Source: Escarpia spicata
Taxonomy: Eukaryota > Annelida > Polychaeta > Sabellida > Siboglinidae
DNA: 64,000 bases
Direction: 5' to 3'
Assembly (NCBI GenBank): GCA_963995525.1
Contig: OZ023214.1
Location: forward strand, 55,680,839-55,744,838
Translations under genes and position numbers: made by a program
The notes under the pieces: generated by a model
The model's input: only the letters and a program-made list of their open reading frames with translations
Told to the model about the DNA's origin: nothing
The model's database searches: none
Shown here: one piece after another, positions 32,785-43,798 of the stretch
How the letters are laid out: each line of letters opens with the position of its first letter
Numbering within the stretch: the stretch's first letter is position 1

Positions 32785-35490
32785 ACCGAACTACGACACA
32801 CAAAGATTGACCTACAACATACCACTACCAACCCACAACACGTAAACATTGTTAAACACCGACCTACAACATACAAACACTAACCTATGACACAGAAACA
32901 CCGACCAACAACACGTAAACAGTGCTACAACACACAAACAACGACCTAAAACACACAAACACTGACCTAAAACACACAAGCATTGCTAAACACTAACGTA
33001 CAACACAAAAACAAAGACCGACAACACAGAAACACCGAACAACGACACGTAAACAGTGCTACAACACACAAACAATGACCTAAACACAAAAACACCCATC
33101 TGCAACGCAAAACACTGAACTGCATCATACAAACACTAACCTACAACACACATACACCGACCTACAACACATAAACACCGACCTAAAACACAAACACTGA
33201 CCTAAAACACACAAACATTGTTAAACACTGACCAACAACTTACAAACACTGAATTACAACATACAAACACTAACCTGCAACACACATACACCGACCTACA
33301 ACACACAAACACCGACCTAAAACACACAAACACTGACCTAAAACACAAACATTGCTAAACACTGACCTAAAACACACAAACATGTTAAACACTGACCAAC
33401 AACTCACAAACACTGAATTACAACATACAAACACTAACCTGCAACACACATACACCGACCTACAACACACAAACACCGACCTAAATCACACAAACACTGA
33501 CCTAAAACACAAACATTGCTAAACACTGACCTAAAACTCACAAACATTGAATTACAACATACAAACACTGACCTCCAACACAAAAAAAACCCATCTACAA
33601 CGCAAAACACTGAACTGCAACATACAAACATTAACCTACAACACAAAAACGCTGAACTACAACACAAAAACACCCACCTACAACGCAAAACACTGAACTG
33701 CAACATACAAACATTGACCTACAACACAAAAACAATGACCCACAACATGCAAACACTAACGTACAACACAAAAACAAAGACCTACAACACAGAAACGCCG
33801 ACCAACAACACGTAAACAGTGGTAAGCACCGACGTACAGCACACATACGCCGACCTACAACACAGAAACACTGACCTACAACACGTAAACATGTCTAATC
33901 ATTTACTTACATTACACAGACATTGATGTACAGCACACATATACAGAAATGCAAAACACAAACACTGAACTACAACACACAAATACTGACCTACAACATA
34001 CAACTAATAATAATAATATATTTTATTTAATATAGCGCCAGATCCAATTATAAATTGTTCGTTGCGCTTTAAACATGTAGAACCCAGATAGAGGTAATAA
34101 TGATGGCTAAATAAACATGCATTTTCTAAAAGAAATTCTTTAAAAATAAATATTAGTGAAATACAAATAAATACAATAATTAAATAAATATACTAAAATA
34201 ACGATCATAGCTACCGACCTGCAACACGTAAACAGTGCTAAACACCGACCTACAGCACAGAAACACTAACTTACAACAAAGAAACACCGACCAACAAGAC
34301 GTAAACAGCGCTGAAAACATACAAATACTAACCTACAACACAAAAACACTGACCCACAACATACAAACCCTAATCTACAACACACAAATAAAGACCTACA
34401 ACACAGAAACACCGACCAACAACACGTAAACACTGACCTCAAACACACAAACATTGTTAAACACTGACCAACAACTCACAAACACTGAATTACAACATAC
34501 AAACACTAACCTGCAACACACATACACCGACTTACAATACACAAACGTCGACCTACAACATATAAACACCGACCAACAACACATAAGCAGTACTAAACAC
34601 CGACCTTCAACACACAAACACTTACCTACAACACACAAACACTGACGTATAGTATACAAATACCGGCATACAACACACAAACAACGACCTACGACACACA
34701 AACACCGACATACGACACACAAACATTGACCTACGACATACAACTGCCGACTTACAGCAGGTAAACAGTGCTAAACTGCAAACTACAACATATAAACATT
34801 GACCTAAAACGCTTAAACAGTGCTAAACACCGACCTACAACAAAAAACACCGATCTACAACATAAAAACACTGACCTACAACACAAAAACACCCACTTAC
34901 AATGCAAAAACACTGAACTTCAACCTACAAACACTAACCTACAACATACAAACACTAACATACAAGACACAAACATACAACTACCGACCTACAACACGAA
35001 AACAGTACTAAACACTGACATACAACACACAAATAACGACCTACAACACACAAACAATGATCTACAGCACATAAATACTGACTTACAGCACACAAACACT
35101 GATCTACCATACACAAATACTGACCTACAACACCCAAACATCCACATACAACGCATAAAAATTGACCTACAACATACAAACACCGACCTACAACACACAA
35201 ACACCAACCAACAACACATAAACAGAACTAAACACCGATTTACAACAAACAAACACTGACCTACAACACGTAAACAGTGCTAAACACTGACCTATAAACA
35301 AACACCGACTTACAACGTACAACCACCGACCTACAACACACAAACACTGACCTACAACACACAAAAACTGACCTACAACACAAAAACACTGACCTACAAT
35401 ACAAAAACAGTTCTCAACACTTACTTACATCACACAAACGTCGACGTACAACACACAAATACCTACATATAACACACAAACACCGACCTA
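32785..35490. repeat. Element 2 main minisatellite, left arm (GACCTACAACACACAAACACT unit)
   Basis: More than a hundred degenerate 20-21-bp units of ACCTACAACACACAAACACT, with a recurring variant CGTAAACAGTGCTAAACACC, fill 2.7 kb. A retroposon tail interrupts the array at 34003-34205. Cys/Val-rich or Asn/Thr-rich frames through it are artefacts. The mirror array at 38545-39815 is half as long. Confidence 0.95.
34003..34205 (-). mobile_element. Retroposon insertion with L2-type 3' tail
   Basis: On the minus strand the segment reads AAAGCGCAACGAAC, then GGATCTGGCGCTATATTAAA and an ATTATTATTATT tail, the typical 3' end of L2-like LINEs and the SINEs that share it. It interrupts the main minisatellite of element 2. 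No coding sequence is present. Confidence 0.7.
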
Positions 35491-35494
35491 CGGA

Positions 35495-35790
35495 CTTAGG
35501 CATGAAATTCATCTAAATACACAGGTCAATTCAGGGAAGTCACCTAGATACACAAGTTAATTCAGATAACCTAGATATATAGTTCAATTCAGGAAATTCA
35601 TCAATATACACAGGTCAATTCAGGAAATTCATCTAGATACAGGGGTCAACTCAGCAAATCCACTTAGATACAGAGGTCAATTCAGCAAAATCACTTAGAT
35701 AGAGAGGTCAATTCAGTAAATTCATCTAGATACAGAGGTCAATTAAGCAAATTCACCTAGATACAGAGGTCAATTCAGCAAATCCAACTA
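35495..35790. repeat. Minisatellite, element 2 left arm (GTCAATTCAGCAAATTCA unit)
   Basis: About eight units of 34-36 bp: AGGTCAATTCAGCAAATTCA followed by CCTAGATACAG. No obvious mirror array is seen on the right. Confidence 0.9.
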
Positions 35791-36084
35791 TAACCAACAC
35801 ACTAGACTTTTACAAGTTTTTGACTTTAATGCGAATGTGTCGTAAATTCATGCCATTGTAGTGAATTTTAGCGTATGAAGGCGTGATAGTCTTCTTGCCA
35901 CTTTAGTTCCTTGAACCAGTCAGTTCCACGAACGAAACAACTAGCGAGTTCCACAAAACAAACTAAGGCTAGCGAGACAAAAACATAAACGGACACGCGC
36001 TCTAGAGTCATGACGATGTCCTGCCATCTGGCGATGTCCTGCCATCTGGCGATGTTGTGATGTGTGTGTATGGGGTGGGTATGC

Positions 36085-36217
36085 GTGTGCTTGTGTGCAC
36101 GAGACAACCGATGAGACAACAAACGATACAATGGACGATACAACAGACGACAACAGACGAGATAACGAACTAGATAACAGACGACAACGGCCGAGACAAC
36201 ACACGAGACATTGACCG
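36085..36217. repeat. GACGAGACAACA minisatellite, part 1
   Basis: Short units GACGAGACAACAGAC or ACGATACAACAGACG. It continues after the inserted MITE at 36676-37090 and is mirrored at 38170-38290. Confidence 0.85.
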
Positions 36218-36221
36218 AAAT

Positions 36222-36671
36222 GGGGTAAGACCACATTAAGGATTCGTCCGCCATTACCGAAAGAGTGCCCTTGAAAATACCGTTTTGGTGTCATGTGTGA
36301 ATTTTGTTCGAGCACTTTGGCATGGCACATGTCAGTCCAGTGAATACTAAATGTACTACTACATTATATATTTCACGAGGTAGCAATAAACATATCTAGT
36401 CGCTCGCGTATTCGCACAGTGGCTATTTTGCAGAACGCACCAATATTTCAAAATCCGTCACCAGATTGGGGCGAAATTGAGAGGTGTCAGGTTTGGGTGG
36501 ATTTTTCTGAAAACTGAGTTATGAGAATTTTACGAGTTTTCCACAGCACTTGTGTCAATGGAGGTTAAATATGCTGTGAAATTTTCAAGAAAATTGTTCG
36601 TCAAATTTAGCAGGAAATGACGGAAACGTTATAATGGCCGCCTATGTAAAATTTAAATGTGGTCTTACCCC
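36222..36671. mobile_element. 450-bp MITE inside element 2
   Basis: Terminal inverted repeats GGGGTAAGACCACATT and AATGTGGTCTTACCCC bound a 450-bp AT-rich body. AAAT precedes (36218-36221) and follows (36672-36675) it, a 4-bp target duplication. The same GACGAGACAACA array lies on both sides, so the boundaries are clear. No coding capacity. The superfamily is undetermined. Confidence 0.87.
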
Positions 36672-36675
36672 AAAT

Positions 36676-37090
36676 ATCGGACGAGACAACATGAAGTAAC
36701 AGATGTGACAATGGACAAAACAATGGACGAGACATCGGACGAGATAACGGTCGAGACAACAGACGACAATATTCGAGACAACAGAGGAGATAACAAACGA
36801 CAATAGACGAGTCAACACCAACAGATTTGACAATGAACGAGACAAAGACCGAGACAATGGCCGAGACAACGTACGAGACAATGGACGAGACAATTGACGA
36901 GACAACAGACGATACAATAGGAAACAACAGATGGAACAATGGACGAAGCATCGGAAGAAACAAAACATGAGATTACAGACGAGACAACGGGCAAGATAAC
37001 AAACAACAGACGACACGTTGGATGAGACATCGGAAGAGTCAACGGACGATGTAACAGACGAGACAACATACGAGACAACAGAGGAGGAAA
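36676..37090. repeat. GACGAGACAACA minisatellite, part 2
   Basis: About 30 degenerate units of 12-18 bp (GACGAGACAACAGACGAGAC). The valine/serine-rich minus frames are artefacts. Confidence 0.87.
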
Positions 37091-37099
37091 CGGCTCACC

Positions 37100-37245
37100 T
37101 TGTGTCACCCTTCTATCTATCTAGTTGTGGTTTTCAACGCCGTGGTCGCGCCGACAAGTGGCGTCCGGCGAATTTCTCATCATAGTTTGAGCTATTAACC
37201 TACCGGGAAGCGCCACCTAGTGACTTTACAAAAGTTGGGGGTAAT
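37100..37245. repeat. Element 2 inner arm, left
   Basis: Inverted copy of about 38010-38160: CCGTGGTCGCGCCGACAAG, ATAGTTTGAGCTATTAACC and GAAGCGCCACCTAGTGACTT all recur in reverse complement. It includes a strong CTCF-like site. Confidence 0.85.
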
Positions 37246-37715
37246 CTCGCGAAAAATTAAACAACCCACTGAGGAGAGTTGTATACATTTTCTGAAAATT
37301 TTCTGTTTTTGTTCTTGTGGGCCAAAACAATAAATTTTCGTGACATTAACCCCAACTTTTTTTCTGTATTTAACCCTAATTAGTTAATATTTTTATCCGC
37401 TAGATGACACCACCATGTAACGTGGTAGTCCCGTTACCCACTAGGGGACGCTACACAGGAAGTGACGTCGTACTGGAAGTCACGTGACTGTCATGGCAGC
37501 CTCTACTGTTCCACCATTCCCGGAAATATGTAGCCGAATCCGTCATGTCTGGTAGATGGCGTTACTTTAACTACTTACAATGATGTCCGTTGGGTGGCGC
37601 CCAATGTCGCCTATCTCATGACCGCCCAGTTTTTTATATTAAGGAAAGGCACGTGATGTACGTTCTGTCTGATTGGTTATGTAAATGAGATGACGCTGGA
37701 AACTACAGTATGTAC
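37246..37715 (+). promoter_or_regulatory. Element 2 core, homologous to the element 1 core
   Basis: The first part matches the element 1 loop (GTTGTATACATTTTCTGAAA). From about 37440 it is collinear with 21095-21385: AAGTGACGTCGTACTGGAAG, TGTCATGGCAGCCTCTAC, CATTCCCGGAAATATGTAG, TGGTAGATGGCGTTAC, GATGTCCGTTGGGTGGCG, GCACGTGATGTACGTTC, TCTGATTGGTTATG and AAATGAGATGACGC. The E-box, CCAAT box and CRE-like site are kept. The octamer is changed by one base (ATGTAAAT). Retention in two otherwise unlike elements suggests selection or a shared functional origin. Confidence 0.7.
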
Positions 37716-37932
37716 CTTGATTCAGATGATTCTGGTCTTTCCCTTTTCGATTCTCGAGAAGTACATAGCACGTCTAGTCGCTCCCGCTATTTGTAAATAT
37801 GGAAGTGTGTCGCTGGAAGATGGCTACTTCATATACATATGCTTTATGTTGAATGAAGCGATACCTCATACTAGTCTCATGGCCGCATCGTTGGACGAGA
37901 ACCCGAACAGATGGCTCCCTCTTGAAATGAAG
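37690..37932 (+). CDS. Candidate exon carried by element 2 (function unknown)
   Basis: Directly downstream of the promoter-like core an ATG opens an 81-codon frame that ends at AAG followed by the strong donor GTATGT (37933-37938). The product (MTLETTVCTLIQMILVF at the start, SLDENPNRWLPLEMK at the end) has mixed composition unlike the surrounding repeats and no low complexity. It resembles no family known to me. It could be a captured host exon or chance. It is single copy in this window, since it lies in the unpaired loop. The start falls in sequence shared with element 1 but the rest does not. Confidence 0.3.
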
Positions 37933-38009
37933 GTATGTGACATGATTTTACTTAGATAGTATGGATATAGACATGTTTCGATAATAATATTTTTGAAAGT
38001 TACGTATCC

Positions 38010-38165
38010 GAACTGGTCGCCCCCAAACTGACACGTAAAGTCACTAGGTGGCGCTTCTCGGTAGGTCAGTAGCTAAAACTATGATGTGAAAGTCGCCGGA
38101 CGCCGCTTGTCGGCGTGACCACGGCGTCGAAGACCACAACTCGATAGATAGAAAGGTGCCTGACA
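38010..38165. repeat. Element 2 inner arm, right
   Basis: Reverse complement of 37100-37245. It contains TCACTAGGTGGCGC at 38039-38052, which agrees with the CTCF core at 13 of 14 positions. Confidence 0.85.
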
Positions 38166-38169
38166 CAAA

Positions 38170-38290
38170 ATGAACCGTTTCTTCGTGTGTTATCTCGTCC
38201 GTTGTTTCATCCGATATCTCATCCGACGTCTCATCTGTTGTCAGTTTTCTCGCCCGTTGTCTCGTCTGTTATCTCATCTTTTTCCTCTTC
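38170..38290. repeat. GTTGTCTCGTC minisatellite, right arm
   Basis: Short mirror of the GACGAGACAACA array: TCGTCCGTTGTTTCATCC and TCTCATCTGTTGTC. Confidence 0.8.
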
Positions 38291-38299
38291 CGAAGTCCC

Positions 38300-38560
38300 T
38301 AATAAGTTTGGTTTCTGCAATTCGTTGGTCAAAGTTTGGTTCTTGTAATTAGCTTGTCTCAGTTTGGTTCGTGCAACTCGCTTGTTTACGTTTGGTTCAT
38401 GACACTCGTTGGTCTATGTATGATTCACGGAAGTCGCTAGTTGTTTGTTTCGTGCAACCCGCTGGTTTAAGTTTAGTTCGTGCAACTCGTTGATCTAAGT
38501 GTTTGGTTCATGACACTCGCTGGTCTACGTTTGATTCTTAAACCTCGCTGCAGGTCAGTG
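38300..38560. repeat. TTTGGTTCGTGCAACTCG minisatellite, right arm
   Basis: About seven units of 35-40 bp (GTTTGGTTCGTGCAACTCGC). The left arm retains only a few units near 35915-35975 (GCGAGTTCCACAAAACAAAC). Confidence 0.87.
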
Positions 38561-39815
38561 TTTGTATGTTGTATGTCGGTGTTTGTGTGTAGAGCAGTGT
38601 TTGACATTGTTTACGTGTTGTTACTCGGTGATTGTGTGGTGTTCGCCAATGATTATATGTTGTAGGTTGGTGTATAACACTGTTTACGTATTATAGGTTA
38701 CTGTTTGTGTGTTGTAGGTTGGATATTAGCACTGTTTACGTGTTGTAGGTCGGTAATTATGTTGTTGCGTGTTGTAGGTCAATATGTGTGTGTTGTAGTT
38801 CCGTGTGTTTGTTGTATGTCGGTATTTGTGTGTTGTGCGTCAATGTTTGTGTGAAGGTAAATGCATAGAACTGTTTACGTGTTTTTGTGTTGTAAGTCGG
38901 TGTTTGTGTGTTGTAGGTCGGCGTTTGTGTGTTGTATGTCAGTGCGTGGCATTGTTGACGTGTTGTTGGTCGGTGTTTATGCGTTGTAGGTCTTTTTGTG
39001 TTGTAGATTAGGGTTTGTATGTTATGGGGCAGTGTTTTCGTGTTGCAGGTCAGTGTTTGTATATTTTAGTGATGTTTACTTGTTGTTGGTCGGTGTTTAT
39101 GTGTTGTAAGTCGGTGTTTGTGTGTTGTAGGTCGGTGTTTAGCACTGTTTGCGTGTTGTTGGTCGGTGTTTCTGTGCTGTAGGTCGTTGTTTGTGTGTTG
39201 AAGGTTAATGTTTATATGTTGTGGATCAGTGTTTTCTGTTGTAGGTCAGTGTTTAGCATTGCTTATGTGTTGTAGGTCAGTGGTTGTGTGTTTTCGTTTG
39301 GTGTTTAGCGCTGTTTGCGTATTGTTGGTCAGTGTTTGTGTGTTGTAGTTCGGCGTTTTTGTGTTGTACGTCGGTGGTGTTTAACACCGTTTACGTGTTG
39401 TTGGTCGGTGTTTCTCTTGTAGGTCTTTGTGTGTGTTATGTGGGTTAGTGTGTGTATATATTTTTTTAGCTGTAGGTCAGTGCTTACGTGTTGCAGGTCA
39501 GTGTTTGTGTGTTTTAGATTGGTGTTTTTCGCTGTTTACGTGTTGTTGGTCGGTGATTGGTTTTGTAGGTCGGTGTATGTGTGTTGTAGGGTAGTGTTTG
39601 TATTATGCAGGTCAGTGCTTTTGTGTTGTAAGTCAGCGTTTGTGTTTGCGTGGTGTTGATGTAGGTTTGTGTTTAGCACTGTTCATGTGTTGTAGATCGG
39701 TGTTTGTGTGTTGTATGTTAGTATTTTTGTGTTGTAGGTCAGTGTTTGTAAGTTGTAGGTCGGTGTTTAACACTGTTTACATGTTATAGGTCGGTACTTG
39801 TGTGTTGTATGTCTG
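38545..39815. repeat. Element 2 main minisatellite, right arm
   Basis: GTCGGTGTTTGTGTGTTGTAG units, reverse complement of the left array, with the variant GCACTGTTTACGTGTTG. Confidence 0.95.
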
Positions 39816-39819
39816 ACCG

Positions 39820-39935
39820 AATTACTACCACGTTGATAGAACTACCACGCATACTTACGCATACAGCCGCCAGTTTGACTGATTTACCACGCGTACCTAC
39901 GCAGATAGTCGCCAGTTTGACTGATTTAGCAGGGA
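39820..39935. repeat. Element 2 outer minisatellite, right
   Basis: CCAGTTTGACTGATTTACCA and GCGTACCTACGCAGATAG mirror 32605-32770. Confidence 0.85.
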
Positions 39936-40375
39936 TGTTCCTACTTCATAATCATTTTAAGCTATACGTAGGTTTTATAAATATATAATGGTCTGTCATC
40001 AAGTGTAATGACCTATTCCATGACATGACTGACCTATTTCATAACATCTATGATATACTTTTATAGTTCACCACATAAAAGGCACGAATTTAAGCACTAC
40101 CGTACGGAAATAATAACAAGGGTCTGATTCCAAGATGGTTGCCCGAAAAAAACGAGGCTTTAGGTCCTGTTATTACATCGTTTTGTATACAGTATACAGG
40201 CGTCCGTTGAATTTATAATGCTTCTATTATAAATTACGCCTTATTATAACACCACATTTTAGACATGTCGTCATCGGTCAAACAAGGCGGTGCCTCGACC
40301 TACGAGCCAAGAGATACGTGACATCAATTTCTAATTTGTTTTCAAAAAATTCACGAATGTTCAATGATTGCGTAA

Positions 40376-40759
40376 TTTAATTAATCCAGTGAAAAAACAT
40401 TTAATAATCTGTCCGATGACATCACCGAAACTAAACAACAGTGTTGTAATACCAAACTAGCATATCATAGTGGGTATACATAGGATTATTTCTGAGAAAA
40501 TTAGTCTGAAATGAATGAAAACATGTGGAGGAGGAAGACATGATGACTTATTTGTCACCTTTTGTGTTCATCTGTGCTTTAGACATTCAATCAGTAACAA
40601 CTTCCTTACTTTGTTATATTAAATAATGTTATGCAATTCAATCAAATGTATTAATATTAATTAGCCTCTTATTGGGTGTTTGTCTGTTATGTTGTAAAGA
40701 AATCGTCATCTCTGACGTGCTGTAACATTGTTGTTAAAATCTGATAAATCCAACTGCAG
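40376..40759. other. No recognised gene; presumed intron
   Basis: AT-rich, no repeat or domain seen. It ends at the acceptor of the Gln-rich exon. Confidence 0.45.
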
Positions 40760-40946
40760 TAGCCGTTGCACCAGGGGTGCGGCAACAGCAGCAGTCCAAG
40801 ACAGCGCCACATCAGTCGCAGCATAGCACACTCAACCATCATCAAGTACCTCCACCACAGCAAGGCGCAGCACTGTTCAAGCCAGTAACGCAATCTCAGC
40901 AGTCTGTGCCACCTGCCGCATCAGCTGATGCTTCGTCTTCAAAGAG
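40760..40946 (+). CDS. Internal Gln/Pro/Ser-rich coding exon, unknown gene
   Basis: The interval is bounded by an acceptor (AACTGCAG) and a donor (AAAGAG then GTGTGT). The open frame encodes VAPGVRQQQQSKTAPHQSQH and onward to SADASSSKR, a disordered, Gln/His/Pro/Ser-rich segment of about 62 residues. GC content is well above the flanking sequence, which is typical of an exon. Such segments occur in many transcriptional and RNA-binding regulators, so no function is assigned. No neighbouring exon was recognised on this strand before the transposons at 41785; the gene may have very long introns. The frame has no ATG, which fits an internal exon. Confidence 0.5.
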
Positions 40947-41784
40947 GTGTGTTCTTAATTCAAACTTTATTTAGCGTTATTTTTTCTGGCATTTCGCTAT
41001 GCATTTATTTTGTTTCAGAACCATCTCTTGGCAAATTTAACCTATCTAATACATAGTAAGCTAGGTCTTTTGTTCAAAGATGAAACCTTCAAACAAAGTA
41101 ATACATTATTTTCGACTAGGCCCAGTCAATAAATGACAATAGTAACTTTACCTATATACAACAACAGAATACTATTCACGTTTCCACATGTTACCTTATT
41201 GAATGATCTAAGTCAATGCTTTCAGTAACTTTAATGCACGTATGCACTCTTCTGTTAAACCAACTGCACATGCTATTACTATAATTAAACTAGTCATGCT
41301 TTGTGATGAGCTGACACTTGAGGGTGCGGGTGGAGCAATCAATATACCCACATTATCGCCCATCCCCTATTTCCCAAAAATCTGGGTTAACCACCCACCT
41401 GCTCGCAGTACCACCTACCCCCATATCAACCACACACTTGTTATTAAAATATAGATGATAAACATGCAGAAATACAACAAAATGGGCAGAAAGTTGTTGA
41501 ATATTCTTCAGACTTAATGTGGTCTTATCCGATGTTTCTGTCGCTGCTGATTTTGAATAACTTTGTCCAGTTTTTCTACTTTATTATATGACGTAACTTT
41601 TTCCACATAATATTATATCATGTAATAAAACATGCAGATAGGCCACAGAATGGCCAGGAGGTTGTTGAATATTCTTCAGACTTCACATATGTCGCTGGTA
41701 AGCGCTTCAGCCAGTAGGCATTGATTCTGATTGAATAGCTCTCAAACTCGCCTTTGTATAATTTGCTTTTTATACGAATGGGTA
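40947..41784. other. No recognised gene; presumed intron
   Basis: AT-rich with no domain-bearing frame. AATGTGGTCTTATCC at 41517 resembles one terminus of the 450-bp MITE, but no partner end was found. Confidence 0.45.
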
Positions 41785-42038
41785 GAATCAGACTATTTAT
41801 GACAGTTAATTGTAACCCTGGAAATGATAGCTAAGAATATAAGGGCTATGAAGGATAATAAATCACATGGAATGGATGGGATTCCGCCCAAATTACTATT
41901 GGAAATTGTATAATAAATTAGCATACCGCTTGATACAGTTTTCAATTTGTCATTAGAAGAGCGAGTGGTTCCTTTAGAATGGAAAGAAGCAAACATTATA
42001 CCGTTATTTTTAAAAACGGTTCGAGAAACAAATCAGAG

Positions 42039-42183
42039 TATAGAATTCGTGAGTCGTTTTTGACAGACGCTGGACCATCTTTATTCAGCATAAACTTGAC
42101 ATTGACATCACGTGTCGTATCCCATAATGCTTTGGAGTAAATGCAAACATGAAGTGTGGTGGCCGACATTGGCTGTTGCTACA
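42039..42183 (-). repeat. LTR of the Gypsy-type element, 3' LTR (minus strand)
   Basis: Read on the minus strand it starts TGTAGCAACAGCCAATGTC and ends GAATTCTATA, 145 bp. A purine tract (CTCGGTGGGAGG, from 42195 to 42184) directly precedes it, as expected of a polypurine tract. Confidence 0.88.
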
Positions 42184-42407
42184 CCTCCCACCGAGTATAT
42201 TGAACATTATATACGTAGAAACAATAACACTGAAAGTCAGAATGAATTACGTGTGTATGACATAACCGTTGTCTGATTAGGTAACATTAAAAGTGAACTT
42301 TAATTAAATGCCTGAATAGCTATTAGTGTTCATAATTCTGACTAGTAGAAGTAATGCACTTTACAAGTCTATACGCTTTAGTGGTTTCACCGTACTCCCC
42401 GACCGAG

Positions 42408-43182
42408 TCACACTTTCAGGTGCCGTTGGTTCGGAGAGTGAAGATGTCTCTTTAGCAGGACGTGAAGCACTCTTCGCTGGATAGCTGACAGCTGCATCTC
42501 AGCAGCGGGTGTCGTGAGGACAGCAGTTGTAGCGAAGTGTGCAGGCAGTGTCCGCTGACCGTCGGAGTTGTCACCAGCGCGAGACCCTGTCGTCTGCACC
42601 AGCACTCTACGGTTGCGACGCACAGTGCCGAGGTCGGTCTTCACCAAGTACGACCGGGGCTCAGGTGTTCGACTCACAACTAAACCTTGGCGATTTTGGT
42701 CTCGGATCCAAACTGGATCGCCTGGTTGTAGCTTTGGCAAGTCACGCGCTTTGTGTCGCAAGTTGAAGGTATGCTGCTGGTCGGAACAACGCAAGCTCTC
42801 CTTCTTTTTCAGGGATTCGTGTTACGTGTACGTATTCGTTCCTCTTCAGAAGCCCCTTCATCGTGCGCACTGCCCGTTTTGCCTCTCCATTCGACTGAGG
42901 GTATCGCGGAGAGCTCGTCACATGCACAAACCCGTAATGCAATGCGAAATGACGAAAGGTCGCTGCACTGAATTGATGACCATTGTCCGAAATGATGATG
43001 TCGGGAATACCATGTGTTGCGAAGATCTCCTTCAGCATGTGCACTACGCTCTCCGACAACATGTCGCGACGTTTGCTCTCGATCCACCGCGAGTAGTAGT
43101 CGATCACGATGAGACTCACTTTCCCACGGAGTTCGAACAAGTCCATCGCAAGCCTCTCCCAAGGACGAGATGCGAATGACAC
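42408..43182 (-). pseudogene. Integrase remnant (DDE core and C-terminal domain)
   Basis: The core begins RPWERLAMDLFEL with the first Asp, continues DYYSRWIE and IISDNGHQFSA with the second Asp, and reaches YPQSNGEAKRAV with the Glu. A second frame (42408-42794) holds the C-terminal segment LQPGDPVWIRDQN. The N-terminal HHCC zinc finger is absent: RNase H spacer sequence joins directly to the core near 43175, so an internal deletion has occurred. The core and C-terminal parts lie in different frames. Confidence 0.85.
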
Positions 43183-43798
43183 GGATTTTACTGCATTCCT
43201 CGTTTTCTTTCTGCTCGTCGACTATTTCCCATATGCGTTTGTTCGTTGTCGGGAGAGTGTTCACTCTCTGTTGTGCGAACGCTTCGACTTCTGCGACAAA
43301 CAGTTTGTCCTTTGATGCGGGCGCTTCAATCGGCGCACGCGCGAGTGCTTCGGCTGTTGTTTGATGCTTTCCTGGCACGTACGGGACATTCGGTGCGAAT
43401 CGCATCAGCCGTAGGCGAAACCTTTGTATCCTTGGCGGCATTTTGCATAGTTCGGTGGTGTTCAACAATGGCAATAACGGACGATGATCTGTCTCGAGTG
43501 TGAGCCGTAACCCAAGCACGTACTCACTGAACTTTTCGCATGCCCAAGTCGGTGCCAAGGCCTCCTTCTCGATTACCGCATAGAGTTTCTCAGTGTCACT
43601 CAGCGATCGCGTCGCATAGCAAACTGGGCGACGCTTGGTGTCATCTTGCACTTGTAGCAGGACCGCTCCAATGCCTGTCGACGAGGCGTCTGCTACAATG
43701 ATTGTGGGACGTTTTGTGTCGTAGTGGGCGAGTGTATCGGACGCGACCAGGGCGTCTTTCACTCGCTGGAATGACTTATCCTGTGCGTCACCCAACAA
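43180..43798 (-). pseudogene. RNase H remnant
   Basis: It begins SFQRVKDALVASDTLAHYD and continues IVADASSTGIGAVLLQ with the first catalytic Asp. KLYAVIEKEALA has the Glu and LTLETDHRPLLPL the TDH motif. RFRLRLMRF and VPGKHQTTAEALARAP follow. The frame is shifted from the RT, with the break near 43800. Confidence 0.87.

Larger units (their letters stand above)
32114..40375. mobile_element. Giant fold-back element 2 (about 8.3 kb, non-autonomous)
   Basis: Its outer ends are imperfect inverted copies: CATTGAACATCCGGGAATTT on the left against a matching CATTGAACATTCGTGAATTT read from the right near 40365. Further inward pairs are GCCCGTAGGCCGAGGC at 32188 with 40295, TCTAAAATGTGGTGCTATAA at 32248 with 40245, minisatellites at 32.8-35.5 kb with 38.5-39.8 kb, and TCACTAGGTGGCGCTTC at 38040 with its inverse at 37205. 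The arms enclose a core homologous to element 1. The arms are more diverged than in element 1 and no clear target duplication is visible, so it is probably older. No mobility gene is present. Confidence 0.8.

Noticed and set aside
33270..35259. Cys/Val-rich and Asn/Thr-rich frames on both strands
   Set aside because: They translate the GACCTACAACACACAAACACT minisatellite; amino-acid periodicity follows the DNA repeat.
41517..41533. Second MITE end (AATGTGGTCTTATCC)
   Set aside because: Only about 15 bp similar to the 450-bp MITE terminus, without a partner end or duplication.
42039..42060. Exact target duplication for the Gypsy element
   Set aside because: Flanks AATCAGAG and AACAGAAC overlap by only a couple of bases relative to the uninterrupted LINE, so no duplication was called.
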